The notes beneath the pieces were generated by a model, which saw only the letters and a list, made by a program, of their open reading frames with translations, had not been told where the DNA came from and did not search any database. DNA of 64,000 nt from an uncultured Granulosicoccus sp. GTDB taxonomy: Bacteria; Pseudomonadota; Gammaproteobacteria; Granulosicoccales; Granulosicoccaceae. Each line of letters opens with the position of its first letter. Within the stretch, counting starts at the first letter, position 1. The stretch is taken from the NCBI GenBank assembly GCA_947495035.1, contig CANLXI010000037.1, positions 1-64,000 of the forward strand, in the 5' to 3' direction. Shown one piece after another: positions 43,430-53,022 of the stretch. Made by a program: the position numbers and the translations under genes.

Positions 43430-44466
43430 ATGCGAACCACCTCACCCGAGGCCGCCGATCGATACAGTGCATCCAGCGCTTCGGTGACGCGTGCGCCGTT
43501 CTCGGCATTGGCCGGGTTGATCACGGATTCACCAGCGCACAATCTGGCGAATGTGCGTACCGGCAAGGTGCCGTCATAGACGGCTTCTTCGGAGGTGATC
43601 GTAGCTGCATCATCCTCGCCGTCCATCCGGTACAGCTCCATTCGGGCCCGTTCATTGTCGAACACCACCATGCCCTCGGTGCCATAGATGCGTATATCGG
43701 TGTGCATGCCCTTGTGCTTGGGCACCGTGGAGGCACCGGAGATGGAGATGGTGGCGCCATTGGTGGCACGCGCCACTGCCGCATCGTAGAAATCCACACC
43801 GGTTGGTGATTTGCCATCCATGCAGAAGACGCTTTCGAAGGTCAGATCGGTGGTGTAGAGCAACCAGCCCAGTGAGTGCGACATCTGTCCCCAGCCATAG
43901 CCGCCAGCCTTGGCCGGATCAGCCCAGGTAGAGGCGGGTGGCCGGAACAGGTGATCGGCGGTTTCCTGCATGGGCTCGCCGGCAAACAGATCGTGCAAGG
44001 CGCTGCCCATCTGACACACTGCGTGGCGTACCTCGCCAATGCGTCCTTCGGCAATCCATTGGGCTGCCTGCTGCGAGAAACGCGTGAAGTTCAAACCGGT
44101 GGGCACCATGACTTCCCGACCGGCGGCGACGGCCGCCCGTGCAATGGCACGACCATCTTCAGCCCGGGTGGCCATCGGTTTTTCCACCAGCACATGAGCA
44201 CCACCTTGCAGGGCGGCAATGGCCGGATTCGTATGCGCCGTGTGGGGTGTGGAGATCATGACGCCATCCAGATTCTCCGCAGCCATCATGGCATTCACAT
44301 CCGTATAGCGGGCGTCGATGCCGAATTCCTCACCGACCTTGTCAAGGCGGCTCTGATCCAGATCGCAGATGGCGACAACCGTTGCTTCGGGGCAGTCGTT
44401 GATCGTTGGAATATGGTTGAAACAGGCCCACCAGCCTGTGCCCACGATACCGATACGTGCAGTCAT
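43426..44466 (-). CDS. Gfo/Idh/MocA-family oxidoreductase
   Basis: This 346-residue NAD(P)-dependent sugar oxidoreductase has an N-terminal Rossmann domain, IGIVGTGWWACFNHIPTIND, then ATVVAICDLDQSRL, with the catalytic lysine in HVLVEKPMATRAEDGRAIA. The C-terminal beta-sheet domain contains GGYGWGQMSHSLGWLLY, where the family's EKP...H region binds sugar. It probably oxidises a sugar or sugar lactone of the pathway. The genes overlap by 4 bp on both sides. Confidence 0.87.
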   Translation of the reverse strand: MTARIGIVGTGWWACFNHIPTINDCPEATVVAICDLDQSRLDKVGEEFGIDARYTDVNAMMAAENLDGVMISTPHTAHTNPAIAALQGGAHVLVEKPMATRAEDGRAIARAAVAAGREVMVPTGLNFTRFSQQAAQWIAEGRIGEVRHAVCQMGSALHDLFAGEPMQETADHLFRPPASTWADPAKAGGYGWGQMSHSLGWLLYTTDLTFESVFCMDGKSPTGVDFYDAAVARATNGATISISGASTVPKHKGMHTDIRIYGTEGMVVFDNERARMELYRMDGEDDAATITSEEAVYDGTLPVRTFARLCAGESVINPANAENGARVTEALDALYRSAASGEVVRI

Positions 44467-45200
44467 TCGGATTCTCCTCCAGCCGTTGTCTGGTCAATGG
44501 TCGAGTTGTAGACGTTCTGCATGTGTTTCTCGGCAGCGGCGGCAGCGGTGACCGGATTGCGTGACAACAGCGCCTCATACAGTACGCGGTGATCCAGCAG
44601 TGACTGGCGCAGAACATCCGGACGTTCGGAGGCTCGGCGACGAAATTCCAGTCCCAGAGAGTTCAGGCTTTCACCGATGCGTTTGAGAAAGTTGTTGCCG
44701 GAGCCGATCCAGATGGCCTCGTGAAACTTGAAGTCGGACAGGCGGAAAGCTCTGGCATCCTCGAGCGTATCAACCTGCAGCCGCAGGATCTCGCCCAGAT
44801 TGGCAAGCTCCTCGTCAGTCATGTTGATTGCCGCGCGCCGGGCGACATCACCTTCGATCAACGAGCGGGCATCGTACAGCTCGCGAATGTTGGTCGTGTC
44901 CAGTGACAGGAAGAAACGAATGGGGCCCAGCAGCGCATCACCGTCCAGTTCGCTGATGAAGGCTCCGCCTCCCTGGCGAGATTGCACGACCCCGAGGATC
45001 GACAGGCCACGAATGGCCTCTCGCACCGATGGCCGGGACACGTTCAGTTGCTTGGCCAGGTCACGCTCTGGCGGCAGCTGATCGCCGGGTTTCAGGGCCT
45101 TTGACGAGACCATGTCGAGAATGCGGCGGGCCACCATTTCCGCCACCAGTTCACGCTTGACCGGTACTTCGAAGCCGAGATCGGTGACTTTGTTGCTCAT
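44463..45200 (-). CDS. FadR/GntR-family transcriptional regulator (FCD)
   Basis: This 245-residue GntR-type regulator has a winged helix at ~15-80: RRILDMVSSKALKPGDQLPP ERDLAKQLNVSRPSVREAIR, GLSILGVVQSRQGGGAF. The C-terminal FCD effector domain includes LYDARSLIEGDVARRAAINM, FHEAIWIGSGNNFL and LDHRVLYEALLSRN, with metal-binding Asp/His residues. It is embedded in the operon it probably controls. The FadR-type palindrome at 53075-53093, before the divergent SDR and enolase-superfamily genes, is its likely site. Confidence 0.88.
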   Translation of the reverse strand: MSNKVTDLGFEVPVKRELVAEMVARRILDMVSSKALKPGDQLPPERDLAKQLNVSRPSVREAIRGLSILGVVQSRQGGGAFISELDGDALLGPIRFFLSLDTTNIRELYDARSLIEGDVARRAAINMTDEELANLGEILRLQVDTLEDARAFRLSDFKFHEAIWIGSGNNFLKRIGESLNSLGLEFRRRASERPDVLRQSLLDHRVLYEALLSRNPVTAAAAAEKHMQNVYNSTIDQTTAGGESE

Positions 45201-46186
45201 GACTGTGTCCTCGGTTGTCCGCCTCCAGGAATGAATCTTGACAGATCGATTCGCGGAGCGATGACGGATGCGATCAGCAGGAGGCCGATGACGCCCGTTT
45301 GTATATGTCCGGTGATGTTCAGCAGGGCCATGCCGTTTCGCAAGCTGAGTACGATAAGCACAGCCAGCAGTGTACCTGTCAGAGTACCGGTGCCGCCAAA
45401 GATACTGGCACCACCCAGCAGGACGATCGTGATGATATCCAGCTCGAACCCCAGAGCGACATCACCCCGGACAGCGCCGACGCGAGCAGCATAGAGCAAG
45501 CCTGCAAAGGCGGAGACGGTACCGGAGGCGATGAACAGGATCATCTTGTGACGGGCCGTGTCGATGCCGGCAAAATCGGCCACATCGCGGTTGGTTCCGA
45601 TGACATAGGTCTTGCGACCGAACCCGCTGCGTTGCAGGACGACATACAAGGCAATGAACAGCACAACGAAGGCGATCAGGGCAAACGGTATGCCAGCGAT
45701 GATGCCTTTCTGTCCCAGAGCGTCGAACCAGTCGGGAAAGTCATTGATGCCACGATCCTCGACCAGAACCCGTGCCAGACCGCGGAACCCGATGAGGGTG
45801 GCCAGCGTGACGACCAGCGACGGCAGACCCACCTTGGCGATGAACCAGCCGTTCAGCGCGCCACCGAGTACACCGATGCTCAGGCAGATCAGTATCGCCC
45901 AGCCTCCCGGCACTCCCTGTTGTACCAGCACACCGAATGCGCAGGCCGATAGTCCCATCATGGAGCCTACCGACAGATCGATCTCGGCATTGATGATGAT
46001 GAAAGTCATGATCAAGGCCACGATGATCTTCTCGATGGACAACTGGAACAGATTGATCACATTGGAGAAGCTGAGGAACTGATCTGACAGGCTTGTATTG
46101 AGCAGGATGATGAAAATCAGCGCGCAAAGCAGAAAGCCTTCCCAGCTGCGTAAACGTTGCATGGCGTTCTTCATGGTGCTTGTCAT
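45197..46186 (-). CDS. Sugar ABC transporter permease (RbsC/RhaQ type)
   Basis: This 329-residue permease of the CUT2 (ribose-type) family has eight to ten hydrophobic helices, the conserved AEIDLSVGSMMGLSACAFGV segment near residue 65, and GGASIFGGTGTLTGTLLAVL near the C-terminus. It forms the channel with the second permease (46183-47232) and imports a monosaccharide. Four-base overlaps join it to the GntR gene and the other permease. Confidence 0.9.
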   Translation of the reverse strand: MTSTMKNAMQRLRSWEGFLLCALIFIILLNTSLSDQFLSFSNVINLFQLSIEKIIVALIMTFIIINAEIDLSVGSMMGLSACAFGVLVQQGVPGGWAILICLSIGVLGGALNGWFIAKVGLPSLVVTLATLIGFRGLARVLVEDRGINDFPDWFDALGQKGIIAGIPFALIAFVVLFIALYVVLQRSGFGRKTYVIGTNRDVADFAGIDTARHKMILFIASGTVSAFAGLLYAARVGAVRGDVALGFELDIITIVLLGGASIFGGTGTLTGTLLAVLIVLSLRNGMALLNITGHIQTGVIGLLLIASVIAPRIDLSRFIPGGGQPRTQS

Positions 46187-47232
46187 GATGGGGTGCTCCC
46201 GGCTGGTTTCGTCTGCGTTTCTTTCTTCGTTGCGGTTTTCTCTCGGGCAACACGCCAGGCTACCAGGCGGCGCATCAGAGTGGCGTCAGCTGCAACGGAC
46301 AGCAGGATGAGCGCTCCCAGCACGGCTTCGCGCCAGAACTCACTGACCAGTTGCCAGCGCACCAGACTCGTGTCGATCAGATCGACCAGAACGGCGCCGA
46401 TGAAGGCCCCGATGACCGACCCCGATCCACCGAAGATATTCACACCGCCAACCACCGAGGCTGCTACTGATTTGAGTTCGAAGCCCAGACCTGCCACTAC
46501 CGTGATGGTGCCGAATCGGGCCAGGAACATGAAGCCTGCCAGACCTGCCAGAGCCCCCGACAGCACGAAGGCGGTGAGTACGACGCGCTTCGAGTTGATA
46601 CCGGCCATCTCGGCCGCTTCCGGGTTCGACCCCACCGCATAGATCTTGCGGGCTGCCCGCAGACGGGTCAGCGCGATATGCACGATGATGACCACTACCA
46701 CGGCCAGCAGGAAGCTGGCTCGCAGCTGATAACTGCCGAAGGTCAGTATCTTGTAGTTGGGAAATTCGACCAGCCAGGTAGGCAGATTGCCAGTGGTGAT
46801 GGACTTGGCGCCAGAGTACTCGACCAGTGCCGAGCGGAACAGGGCCATGGTTGCCAGCGTCACGATGATGGACGGGATACGGGCATATGCTACCAGCAGA
46901 CCGTTGACAACACCGAAGCAGGCGCCCAGGCAGATGGAGTAGACAAGCAGCAGGGCTGGGCCGAGTTCGGGATTGTTGGTAATCAGGCTACCCGTGGCAA
47001 AGGCGACGAAACCCAGCGTCGAGCCGATGGACAGGTCGATGTTCCTGGTCAGGATGACCAGTGTCTGTGCGCAGGCGACGATCGCCATGATGGCCACCGA
47101 GCTGGATATTCGGTTGAACAGGCGACCATTCAGGTAATTGGGTACCTGCGTCGAGAAGAAAAGCAGTACCAGTGCCAGTACCGCCAGCAGCGCCAGTATG
47201 CGCAGTGTCTGGGGCGAGATTCTATTCAACAT
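46183..47232 (-). CDS. Sugar ABC transporter permease (RbsC/RhaP type)
   Basis: This 349-residue CUT2-type permease has the typical NIDLSIGSTLGFVAFATGSL segment and VVGGVNIFGGSGSVIGAFIG near the C-terminus. Two non-identical permeases, as here, are characteristic of rhamnose (RhaP/RhaQ) and autoinducer-2-type transporters, in contrast to ribose systems with one. The C-terminal tail is basic. Its start shares a base with the stop of the ATPase gene. Confidence 0.9.
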   Translation of the reverse strand: MLNRISPQTLRILALLAVLALVLLFFSTQVPNYLNGRLFNRISSSVAIMAIVACAQTLVILTRNIDLSIGSTLGFVAFATGSLITNNPELGPALLLVYSICLGACFGVVNGLLVAYARIPSIIVTLATMALFRSALVEYSGAKSITTGNLPTWLVEFPNYKILTFGSYQLRASFLLAVVVVIIVHIALTRLRAARKIYAVGSNPEAAEMAGINSKRVVLTAFVLSGALAGLAGFMFLARFGTITVVAGLGFELKSVAASVVGGVNIFGGSGSVIGAFIGAVLVDLIDTSLVRWQLVSEFWREAVLGALILLSVAADATLMRRLVAWRVAREKTATKKETQTKPAGSTPS

Positions 47233-48734
47233 CAGACTGCTTGCTCCATTTGTCCGGTGGCCATGCTCATGACGGTTTCCTGAGTGGCCTCCTCATTGTC
47301 GAGAATGCCCATCTGTCGCCCCTCTCGCATGACGAGGATGCGATCGCCCATGGCGAGTACTTCGGGCAAGTCGGAGGAAATGACCAGCGCCGCTCCCCCC
47401 TGGGCGACGAAGTCGCGAATCAGATCGTGTACCTCGGCCTTGGCGCCGATATCGATGCCGCGGGTGGGTTCATCGAAAATCAGAAGGTCGGGTTTCATGT
47501 TCAGCCACTTGGCCAGCATGACCTTCTGCTGGTTGCCACCCGAGAGCATGCCGACCGGGGTCTCCACACTGCCAGTGCGAATATTCAGGCGTTCACGGTA
47601 CTGGTGGGCAACGCTGATCTCGCGTTCGCGATCCAGCAAGCCTTTCGGTGACAGGAATTCGTCGAGCGTCGCCAGGGACATATTGGATCTGATCGGCATC
47701 GGCATGGCCAGCCCGAGTTTGCGGCGATCCTCCGATACATAGGCAATACCGGCATCGATGGCCGCTCTGGGCGACGTGAACCAGACATCCTTGTCCTTGT
47801 AGAGAATGCTGCCGGAGGTCGCTGGTGTGATGCCGAACAGCGACAATGCAATGTCTGTACGACGTGCACCGACAAGACCTGCCATGCACAGCACTTCACC
47901 GGCGTGCAGGTCGAAGGAAATATTCTCGAACACACTGTCGAGCGTCAGGTCTCTGACTTGCAGTACGGTCTTGTCGGTGACCGTGCCGGGGGCCTTGGCA
48001 AAGTAGTTGCCGACCTCGCGCCCGACCATCTCCGCGATCATGCCATCCGAGGTCACTTCGCTGATCGGTTTGGTGGAAATATGAGCGCCGTCGCGGATGA
48101 CCGTGACTCGGTCGGAGATCTCGAAGATCTCTTCCAGACGGTGCGAGATATAGACCACCGCGACACCTTGACTGGCCAGCGTGGTGGCAATCTTGCGCAG
48201 TTGCGAGGCTTCATGGGCTGACAGTGAGGCGGTGGGTTCGTCCATGATCAATACCCGCACATCCTGACTCAGGGCGCGAGCGATTTCCACGGCCTGTTGC
48301 TCGGCGAGGGTCAGACCGCTGGCGATGCGATCCGGGTCGAGCGTCATGCCGATCCGTTCTATCAGGGCCTTCGCACGCTTGCGCTGAACGGCCGGGCGTA
48401 CCCAGGTACCGGCTGAGGTATCACTGATGAAGATGTTCTCGGTAACGTCCAGGTCCGGGAATACCATGGGTTCCTGGTAGATGGCGGCAATACCGGCTTC
48501 CCGCGCAGCCTGGGGGCCGGAAATCTGTCGAGGTTCGCCATCCACGAAAATGGTACCGCCACTGGGCTGGTGGATGCCGGTCATGATCTTGATCATGGTG
48601 GACTTGCCGGCACCGTTTTCGCCGACGATGGCGTGAACTTCTCCCGGGTGCAGCACGATGGACATGTCCGCCAGTGCGACGGTCATGCCGAACAGGCGGC
48701 TGACGTGGTCCAGTCTGAGCACTTCGTTTGACAT
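47232..48734 (-). CDS. Sugar ABC transporter ATPase (RbsA/RhaT type)
   Basis: This 500-residue double-cassette ATPase has first Walker A VGENGAGKSTMIKIM, signature LTLAEQQAVEIARAL and Walker B RVLIMDEPTASL. The second half has a degenerate P-loop (CMAGLVGARRTDIALSLFG), as usual in CUT2, with LSGGNQQKVMLAKWL and LLIFDEPTRGID. It drives the permease pair. A hairpin separates it from the binding-protein gene upstream. Confidence 0.92.
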   Translation of the reverse strand: MSNEVLRLDHVSRLFGMTVALADMSIVLHPGEVHAIVGENGAGKSTMIKIMTGIHQPSGGTIFVDGEPRQISGPQAAREAGIAAIYQEPMVFPDLDVTENIFISDTSAGTWVRPAVQRKRAKALIERIGMTLDPDRIASGLTLAEQQAVEIARALSQDVRVLIMDEPTASLSAHEASQLRKIATTLASQGVAVVYISHRLEEIFEISDRVTVIRDGAHISTKPISEVTSDGMIAEMVGREVGNYFAKAPGTVTDKTVLQVRDLTLDSVFENISFDLHAGEVLCMAGLVGARRTDIALSLFGITPATSGSILYKDKDVWFTSPRAAIDAGIAYVSEDRRKLGLAMPMPIRSNMSLATLDEFLSPKGLLDREREISVAHQYRERLNIRTGSVETPVGMLSGGNQQKVMLAKWLNMKPDLLIFDEPTRGIDIGAKAEVHDLIRDFVAQGGAALVISSDLPEVLAMGDRILVMREGRQMGILDNEEATQETVMSMATGQMEQAV

Positions 48735-48835
48735 AGAAGGATTCCGTGAGTGTCTGGCGTATGTACGCGCGGAGGTAGCGGAGTGCAGCAGTCAGGGGCT
48801 GGCGCTGTGCTCCGCTGGCTTTACCAGAGTTGCAT

Positions 48836-48863
48836 CACAGCCGAGGGAGTATCCCCGGCTGTG
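48836..48863 (-). terminator. Intercistronic attenuator hairpin
   Basis: CACAGCCG (48836-48843) pairs with CGGCTGTG (48856-48863), with an inner GGG/CCC extension. It lies between the end of the binding-protein gene (48887) and the ATPase gene (48734). Such hairpins let binding-protein mRNA outlast the rest of the operon. No T-run is present on the minus strand. Confidence 0.65.
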
Positions 48864-48886
48864 CTTGCAACCCGTGGTTGCGCGAC

Positions 48887-49936
48887 TTACTGGGCCGCAG
48901 CTTCGACGTTGTCGGCGGTGTAGACCGTGAAAGGTCCCATCAGAATACGCTTGGAGCCCTCACGGCTCGGATCTTCCTCGATGGTGTAGTCACCCATGCG
49001 ACCGGCAGTGAAGGTCTCACCGACTTCACCGGTCAATTGACCACTGGCCAGACCATAGGCTGTGTAGTAGGTCAGGTAGCCCAGGTCACGAAAGTCCCAC
49101 AGAGTGAATTCCGGGGCACAACCGTTCATCGTGTAGCTGACCATTTCCGATGGCAGACCGAGACCGGAGACGCGCACCTGATCGCACAATCCTTCATCCT
49201 GCATGGCCTTGGCAGCCGCCTGGATACCGACGGTGGTGGGGGACATGATGACGCCCAGATTCGGGTACTGATCCACCAGCGCCAGCGCACGGTTGTAGCT
49301 CACTTCCGCCTGGTCATCACCGTAGACCACATCAACCAGCTTGATCTCGGCGTACTTCTCATCGCTCTCCAGAACTTCCTTCATGGACGCAATCCAGGCA
49401 TTCTGGTTGGACGCATCCGGTGTCGCCGAGAGGACCGCCATCTCACCGGCGCCGTCGAGAATGGAGTGCGCCATGTCGGCCATCACGACACCGATGGAGC
49501 CGAAGTCCACCTGCGCCACGAAAACGTCTTCGCCTTCACCGGAAGGAATGGGGCTGTCCCAAGTGACCACTTTGGTACCGGCCTTCTGTGCCGCCAGGGC
49601 GGACGGGCTGATCTGGTCGCCTGCATTGTTGGAGAGCATTACCGCACCCTGGCCTTGCGTGGCAGAAGTGGTCATGATCTCGATCTGGCCGGCGGTGGAG
49701 TTTTCAGGTGTCGGGCCGACGAACAACAGCTCGCCCGAATTTTCCAGTTCGGCATGAGCTTCCTGAGCGCCTTCGTTGGCCTGGTCGAATACCAGAATAC
49801 CGAGAAATTTTGGCAGCAGAACCATGTCGATGTCCTTGCCTGACTCCAGCGATACCGCGCCATCTGCGGCAGCTGCGAATCCTGTCGTGCCCAGCAGCAT
49901 GGCTGCAGCGGCGGTGATACCAGTGAGTTTCTTCAT
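48887..49936 (-). CDS. Sugar ABC transporter substrate-binding protein
   Basis: This 349-residue periplasmic protein has a signal peptide (MKKLTGITAAAAMLLGTTGF AAAA). The fold is type-I (RbsB/RhaS-like): VLLPKFLGILVFDQANEGAQ, VVTWDSPIPSGEGEDVFVAQ and GVIMSPTTVGIQAAAKAMQD, with a hinge near AELSATPDASNQ. The RhaS-like SPTTVGI motif points to the rhamnose-type branch, though ligand specificity cannot be read directly. It is the first gene of the transport operon. Confidence 0.9.
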   Translation of the reverse strand: MKKLTGITAAAAMLLGTTGFAAAADGAVSLESGKDIDMVLLPKFLGILVFDQANEGAQEAHAELENSGELLFVGPTPENSTAGQIEIMTTSATQGQGAVMLSNNAGDQISPSALAAQKAGTKVVTWDSPIPSGEGEDVFVAQVDFGSIGVVMADMAHSILDGAGEMAVLSATPDASNQNAWIASMKEVLESDEKYAEIKLVDVVYGDDQAEVSYNRALALVDQYPNLGVIMSPTTVGIQAAAKAMQDEGLCDQVRVSGLGLPSEMVSYTMNGCAPEFTLWDFRDLGYLTYYTAYGLASGQLTGEVGETFTAGRMGDYTIEEDPSREGSKRILMGPFTVYTADNVEAAAQ

Positions 49937-50037
49937 GTCTTCCTCTCTCTGAGTCGGTTCTTGTTGTGATGACGTTGTGCGTCGTGAAAAGTCGGGCGTG
50001 AATCAAAGACAAGGATCGGTCTGTCTTGTCGATGTGT

Positions 50038-50064
50038 GCCCCAGTGACGACAAGTCACCGGGGC
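50038..50064. terminator. Strong hairpin between two sugar operons
   Basis: GCCCC-A-GTGAC (50038-50048), loop GACAA, and GTCAC-C-GGGGC (50054-50064) pair with one mismatch. It lies after the 2-hydroxyacid dehydrogenase gene and before the binding-protein gene, as a terminator of the first minus-strand operon would. No T-run follows. Confidence 0.5.
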
Positions 50065-50162
50065 GGTAAGACTGGCGGAGAGTTGCCCCTTGTCCTTCAC
50101 CAGCGGTATGACGGTATGCCTGTCGTTGAAGACAGGATGATTCTTGTGGTCGATGACCGGGC

Positions 50163-51122
50163 CTAGAGCCTTACCGGTTTGCGTGGATCCTCGCCGTTCA
50201 GCGCTCGGGTGATATCCGTGGCAACCAGTCCCTGCAGACGATCAATGGCCGCTTCGGAATACCAGGCGGCATGTGGCGTCAACAACAGATTGGGTGCGTT
50301 ACGCAATGGCGAGTCCGCCGGCAGTGGTTCGACGTGAAAGACATCGAGTGCTGCCGCCGCAATGACTCCGCGGCTCAGGGCATCGGCCAGATCTTCTTCG
50401 ACAATCAGCTGACCGCGTGCCGAATTGACCAGCATGGCGTGCGGCTGCATCGATGCCAGACGCTCGGCATTGAAATGGTTGGTGGTCTGCTCGGTGGCCG
50501 GGGCATGCAGTGACAGAATGTCGGCAGTGGCCAGCAGTTCCTCTGCACTGACCAGACCGGCACCGAGCTTCTCGGCCTCTTCTGCACTCAGTCCCGGGTC
50601 GGCCACGATGAAGCGAAAACCGAAGGCCTTGAGTCGTGACAGTACGGCCTGGCCGATCTGGCCCATGCCGAAGAAACCGAAGGTGGTTTCCGAGAATGGC
50701 TTCAATGGTCGGGCGTGCTTGACCGCTGCCCACTCACCGGCCCGAACCGAACTGTCCAGTGGTATGACCTTGCGCAACAGTGTCAGAGCAGCGGCCGCCG
50801 TATGGTCCGCCACTTCATCGGCACAGTAGTCCGGCACATAGCCGACTTTCAGACCAGCGGCCCTGGCAGCATTCAGGTCGATGTTGTCGTAGCCCACGCC
50901 ATAGCGAATGATGCTGGCACCTGGTGCCACAGCCTGGCAGGCCAGTGGCCCGAAGGGCGCGAACTGCACGGCAACCACATTGGCACCGGCGACCGCTTCG
51001 GCCACTTCGGCATCGGTTCTGGCCTGATGCGCGGAAAAAATGGCATTGGCAGATTCTGCCGCTGCTCGCTCCTGTGCAACATCAGGGAAGGTATAGTCAG
51101 TAATTGCAACTCTGGTACTCAT
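50163..51122 (-). CDS. D-isomer 2-hydroxyacid dehydrogenase
   Basis: This 319-residue NAD-dependent dehydrogenase has a Rossmann motif FGFFGMGQIGQAVLSRLKAF, the catalytic Arg in LVNSARGQLIVEEDLADAL, Glu in DVFHVEPLPADSPL and His in LLTPHAAWYSEAA. The sequence resembles CtBP/phosphoglycerate dehydrogenase-like members. It reduces a 2-keto acid or oxidises a 2-hydroxy acid of the pathway. The start overlaps the upstream gene by 4 bp. Confidence 0.88.
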   Translation of the reverse strand: MSTRVAITDYTFPDVAQERAAAESANAIFSAHQARTDAEVAEAVAGANVVAVQFAPFGPLACQAVAPGASIIRYGVGYDNIDLNAARAAGLKVGYVPDYCADEVADHTAAAALTLLRKVIPLDSSVRAGEWAAVKHARPLKPFSETTFGFFGMGQIGQAVLSRLKAFGFRFIVADPGLSAEEAEKLGAGLVSAEELLATADILSLHAPATEQTTNHFNAERLASMQPHAMLVNSARGQLIVEEDLADALSRGVIAAAALDVFHVEPLPADSPLRNAPNLLLTPHAAWYSEAAIDRLQGLVATDITRALNGEDPRKPVRL

Positions 51123-51901
51123 TGCGAGTCCTCCAGATAATCATGGATGATCTCGCCAGGGACGAGAGTGAAGTCGGCGCGCCAGTAGAAGCCTTGCAGA
51201 GGTTCGAGTACTGGCAGGCGGAAAACGGGAAGTTGTGCGTTGGGCCGTAATTCGACCGTACAGGGGCCGGTCCAGGCTTCGTGCACGGTGACATCGGTCA
51301 GCTTGCGACTGGTCAACTGTCGAATGGCCGGTCTGCCGTCGATATGATCGATGGCCTTGAGATTGAGGTTCGTGGCGAAATCGAAGTGCGGTGCCAGTGC
51401 CTCGGCATCGACAGGAACCTGCTTGTAGGGCAGAGTGCCGGTGATGACATCGATGCCATTGCGCTCCACGGTACCGACCATCAGATCACCACGAAACTCC
51501 ATGGCCGGTTGCCCGTATTTCTTTGGCTGACCGTGCACTTCACGACCCTGACTGACACCGCCATCGGACGACAGGACAAGATAGGGTGAGTAGGCACCTG
51601 CACGATCCCCCAGACAGGCCCCGAACATGACATTGGCTTCGGCATAAGCGCCTACCCAGTCCGTGTCGTTCATTCTGTAGATATGAACGCAGGCGACGTC
51701 ACCGACAGGCTGAAGCGGTGGTGGTAGCAGGAAGGCCATGGCTTCCGGATCGGTACGCCAGTACAGCGTCATGATCTCGGCATTGCGAAACCGGAACGGG
51801 AAGGGTGGAATGCTGGGCGCATCCCAGGGCGTGGAGAAACCTCCCTCGACAATGTCCTCGACGCGCGGCCGAGTGACACCGAAGTGGGACGTATCACTCA
51901 T
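51119..51901 (-). CDS. Acetoacetate decarboxylase-family protein
   Basis: This 260-residue protein starts at ATG 51901, inside an ATGA overlap with the upstream gene; the earlier frame to 51988 is not family-like. Family motifs: YAEANVMFGACL with the catalytic-type Glu and GREVHGQPKKYGQPAMEF with the Lys pair that forms the Schiff base in acetoacetate decarboxylase. Homologues in sugar loci often act on other keto acids (aldol or hydrolase chemistry). Its presence between a dehydratase and a hydroxyacid dehydrogenase suggests it acts on a keto-acid intermediate. Confidence 0.83.
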   Translation of the reverse strand: MSDTSHFGVTRPRVEDIVEGGFSTPWDAPSIPPFPFRFRNAEIMTLYWRTDPEAMAFLLPPPLQPVGDVACVHIYRMNDTDWVGAYAEANVMFGACLGDRAGAYSPYLVLSSDGGVSQGREVHGQPKKYGQPAMEFRGDLMVGTVERNGIDVITGTLPYKQVPVDAEALAPHFDFATNLNLKAIDHIDGRPAIRQLTSRKLTDVTVHEAWTGPCTVELRPNAQLPVFRLPVLEPLQGFYWRADFTLVPGEIIHDYLEDSQ

Positions 51902-53022
51902 TCGGCAATCCTCCGCACGACATCTTCCTGCACGTCGATGCCGAGACCTGGCGCTTCGATGGGGTAGGCCCAGCCGTCTCGATGCCACAGCTTCTCGGCC
52001 ACCAACTCATCCTGCACGACAACGGGGAAGGGCTTGAATTCGAAGATTTCTGCGTTCGGGGAGGCCAGGCTCAGATGCAGAGAGGCTGCGGTGGTAATCG
52101 CCGTGGACCAGGCATGGGCATTGATGGTCTTGCCGTACTGCGTGGCCAGTGCATCGGCCTTGCGAAAGCCGGTAATGCCTTCGACTCGCGCGGGGTCGAT
52201 GCCATACACTTCGACAGCCTGAACGAATTCCATCTGCCGCCGATAGCCGGTTTCCGTGAATTCGCGCTCACCGCTGGCGATGCGTACATCGGTGCTGGCA
52301 GCCAGCTCGCGATAACCGGCATCATCGGTGTAGTAGAGCGGCTCTTCATACCAGCCGATGCGATATTCACCCATGCGATTGGCGACATCGATGGCGGTCG
52401 CGACATCCCAGCGCACACCGTTGCCGATGTCGATGAGAATCTCGGCATCATCGCCAAGCGCTGCGCGCAGTTCCTTGACGAAGTGCACGTCCGTTTCCGG
52501 ATTGCCACCGATATCGCTCTCGCCCTTCTTGGCAAAACCGAGCTTGGTGGAGCGAAAGCCCGCTTCGAAGAAGCCGACGACTTCAGCCACACAGGCCGCT
52601 TCGCCCTTCTTGTTGACATGGGCCGACGCATTGGCAGGTAGCCGTTCGTGCTTGAGGCCACCCAGCAACTCGTACAGTGGCTTGCCCGCAACCTTGCCCC
52701 GGATGTCCCACAGGGCCATGTCGATGCCGGAGATGGCCAGAGAGGCAATGCCGCCTTCGCCATACCAGTGCACATGTCGTCGCATGGCCAGCCAGTTGGC
52801 CTCGATGTCATCTGCCGGCGTACCGATCAGAAACGGGGCATAACCTTCATTGATGATGGTGGTGATGGCTTTGCAGGCTTCCGGCCACATGCCGATGCAT
52901 TCACCCCAGCCAACCACGCCGTCTGATGTTTCGACCCGAACCAGTACCGTACGGCGGATGGTGTCGAAATCATTCGGATCCGGGTAGGCAATGGATATGG
53001 GTTCTATGGTTGAAATCTTGAT
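51898..53022 (-). CDS. Mandelate racemase/enolase-superfamily dehydratase, apparent ATC start
   Basis: The family N-terminus (K-I-S-T-I-E-P-I...) is present on the minus strand immediately after an ATC at 53022-53020, with GGAGGG six bases upstream. The first in-frame conventional start is GTG 52917, which would remove 35 residues of the capping domain (including VRVETSDGVVGWGE). Enolase-superfamily residues are intact: metal ligands in LIDIGNGVRWD, GWYEEPLYY (E) and IASGEREFT (E), and the catalytic-type His in INAHAWST. The 374-residue length is normal. It likely dehydrates a sugar acid (such as rhamnonate, fuconate or galactarate). ATC start versus mutation or assembly error is unresolved. 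Confidence 0.85.
   Translation of the reverse strand: MKISTIEPISIAYPDPNDFDTIRRTVLVRVETSDGVVGWGECIGMWPEACKAITTIINEGYAPFLIGTPADDIEANWLAMRRHVHWYGEGGIASLAISGIDMALWDIRGKVAGKPLYELLGGLKHERLPANASAHVNKKGEAACVAEVVGFFEAGFRSTKLGFAKKGESDIGGNPETDVHFVKELRAALGDDAEILIDIGNGVRWDVATAIDVANRMGEYRIGWYEEPLYYTDDAGYRELAASTDVRIASGEREFTETGYRRQMEFVQAVEVYGIDPARVEGITGFRKADALATQYGKTINAHAWSTAITTAASLHLSLASPNAEIFEFKPFPVVVQDELVAEKLWHRDGWAYPIEAPGLGIDVQEDVVRRIAE

Noticed and set aside
48830..49843. 337-codon plus-strand frame opposite the binding-protein gene
   Set aside because: It overlaps a clear signal-peptide-bearing binding protein and has no recognisable domain.
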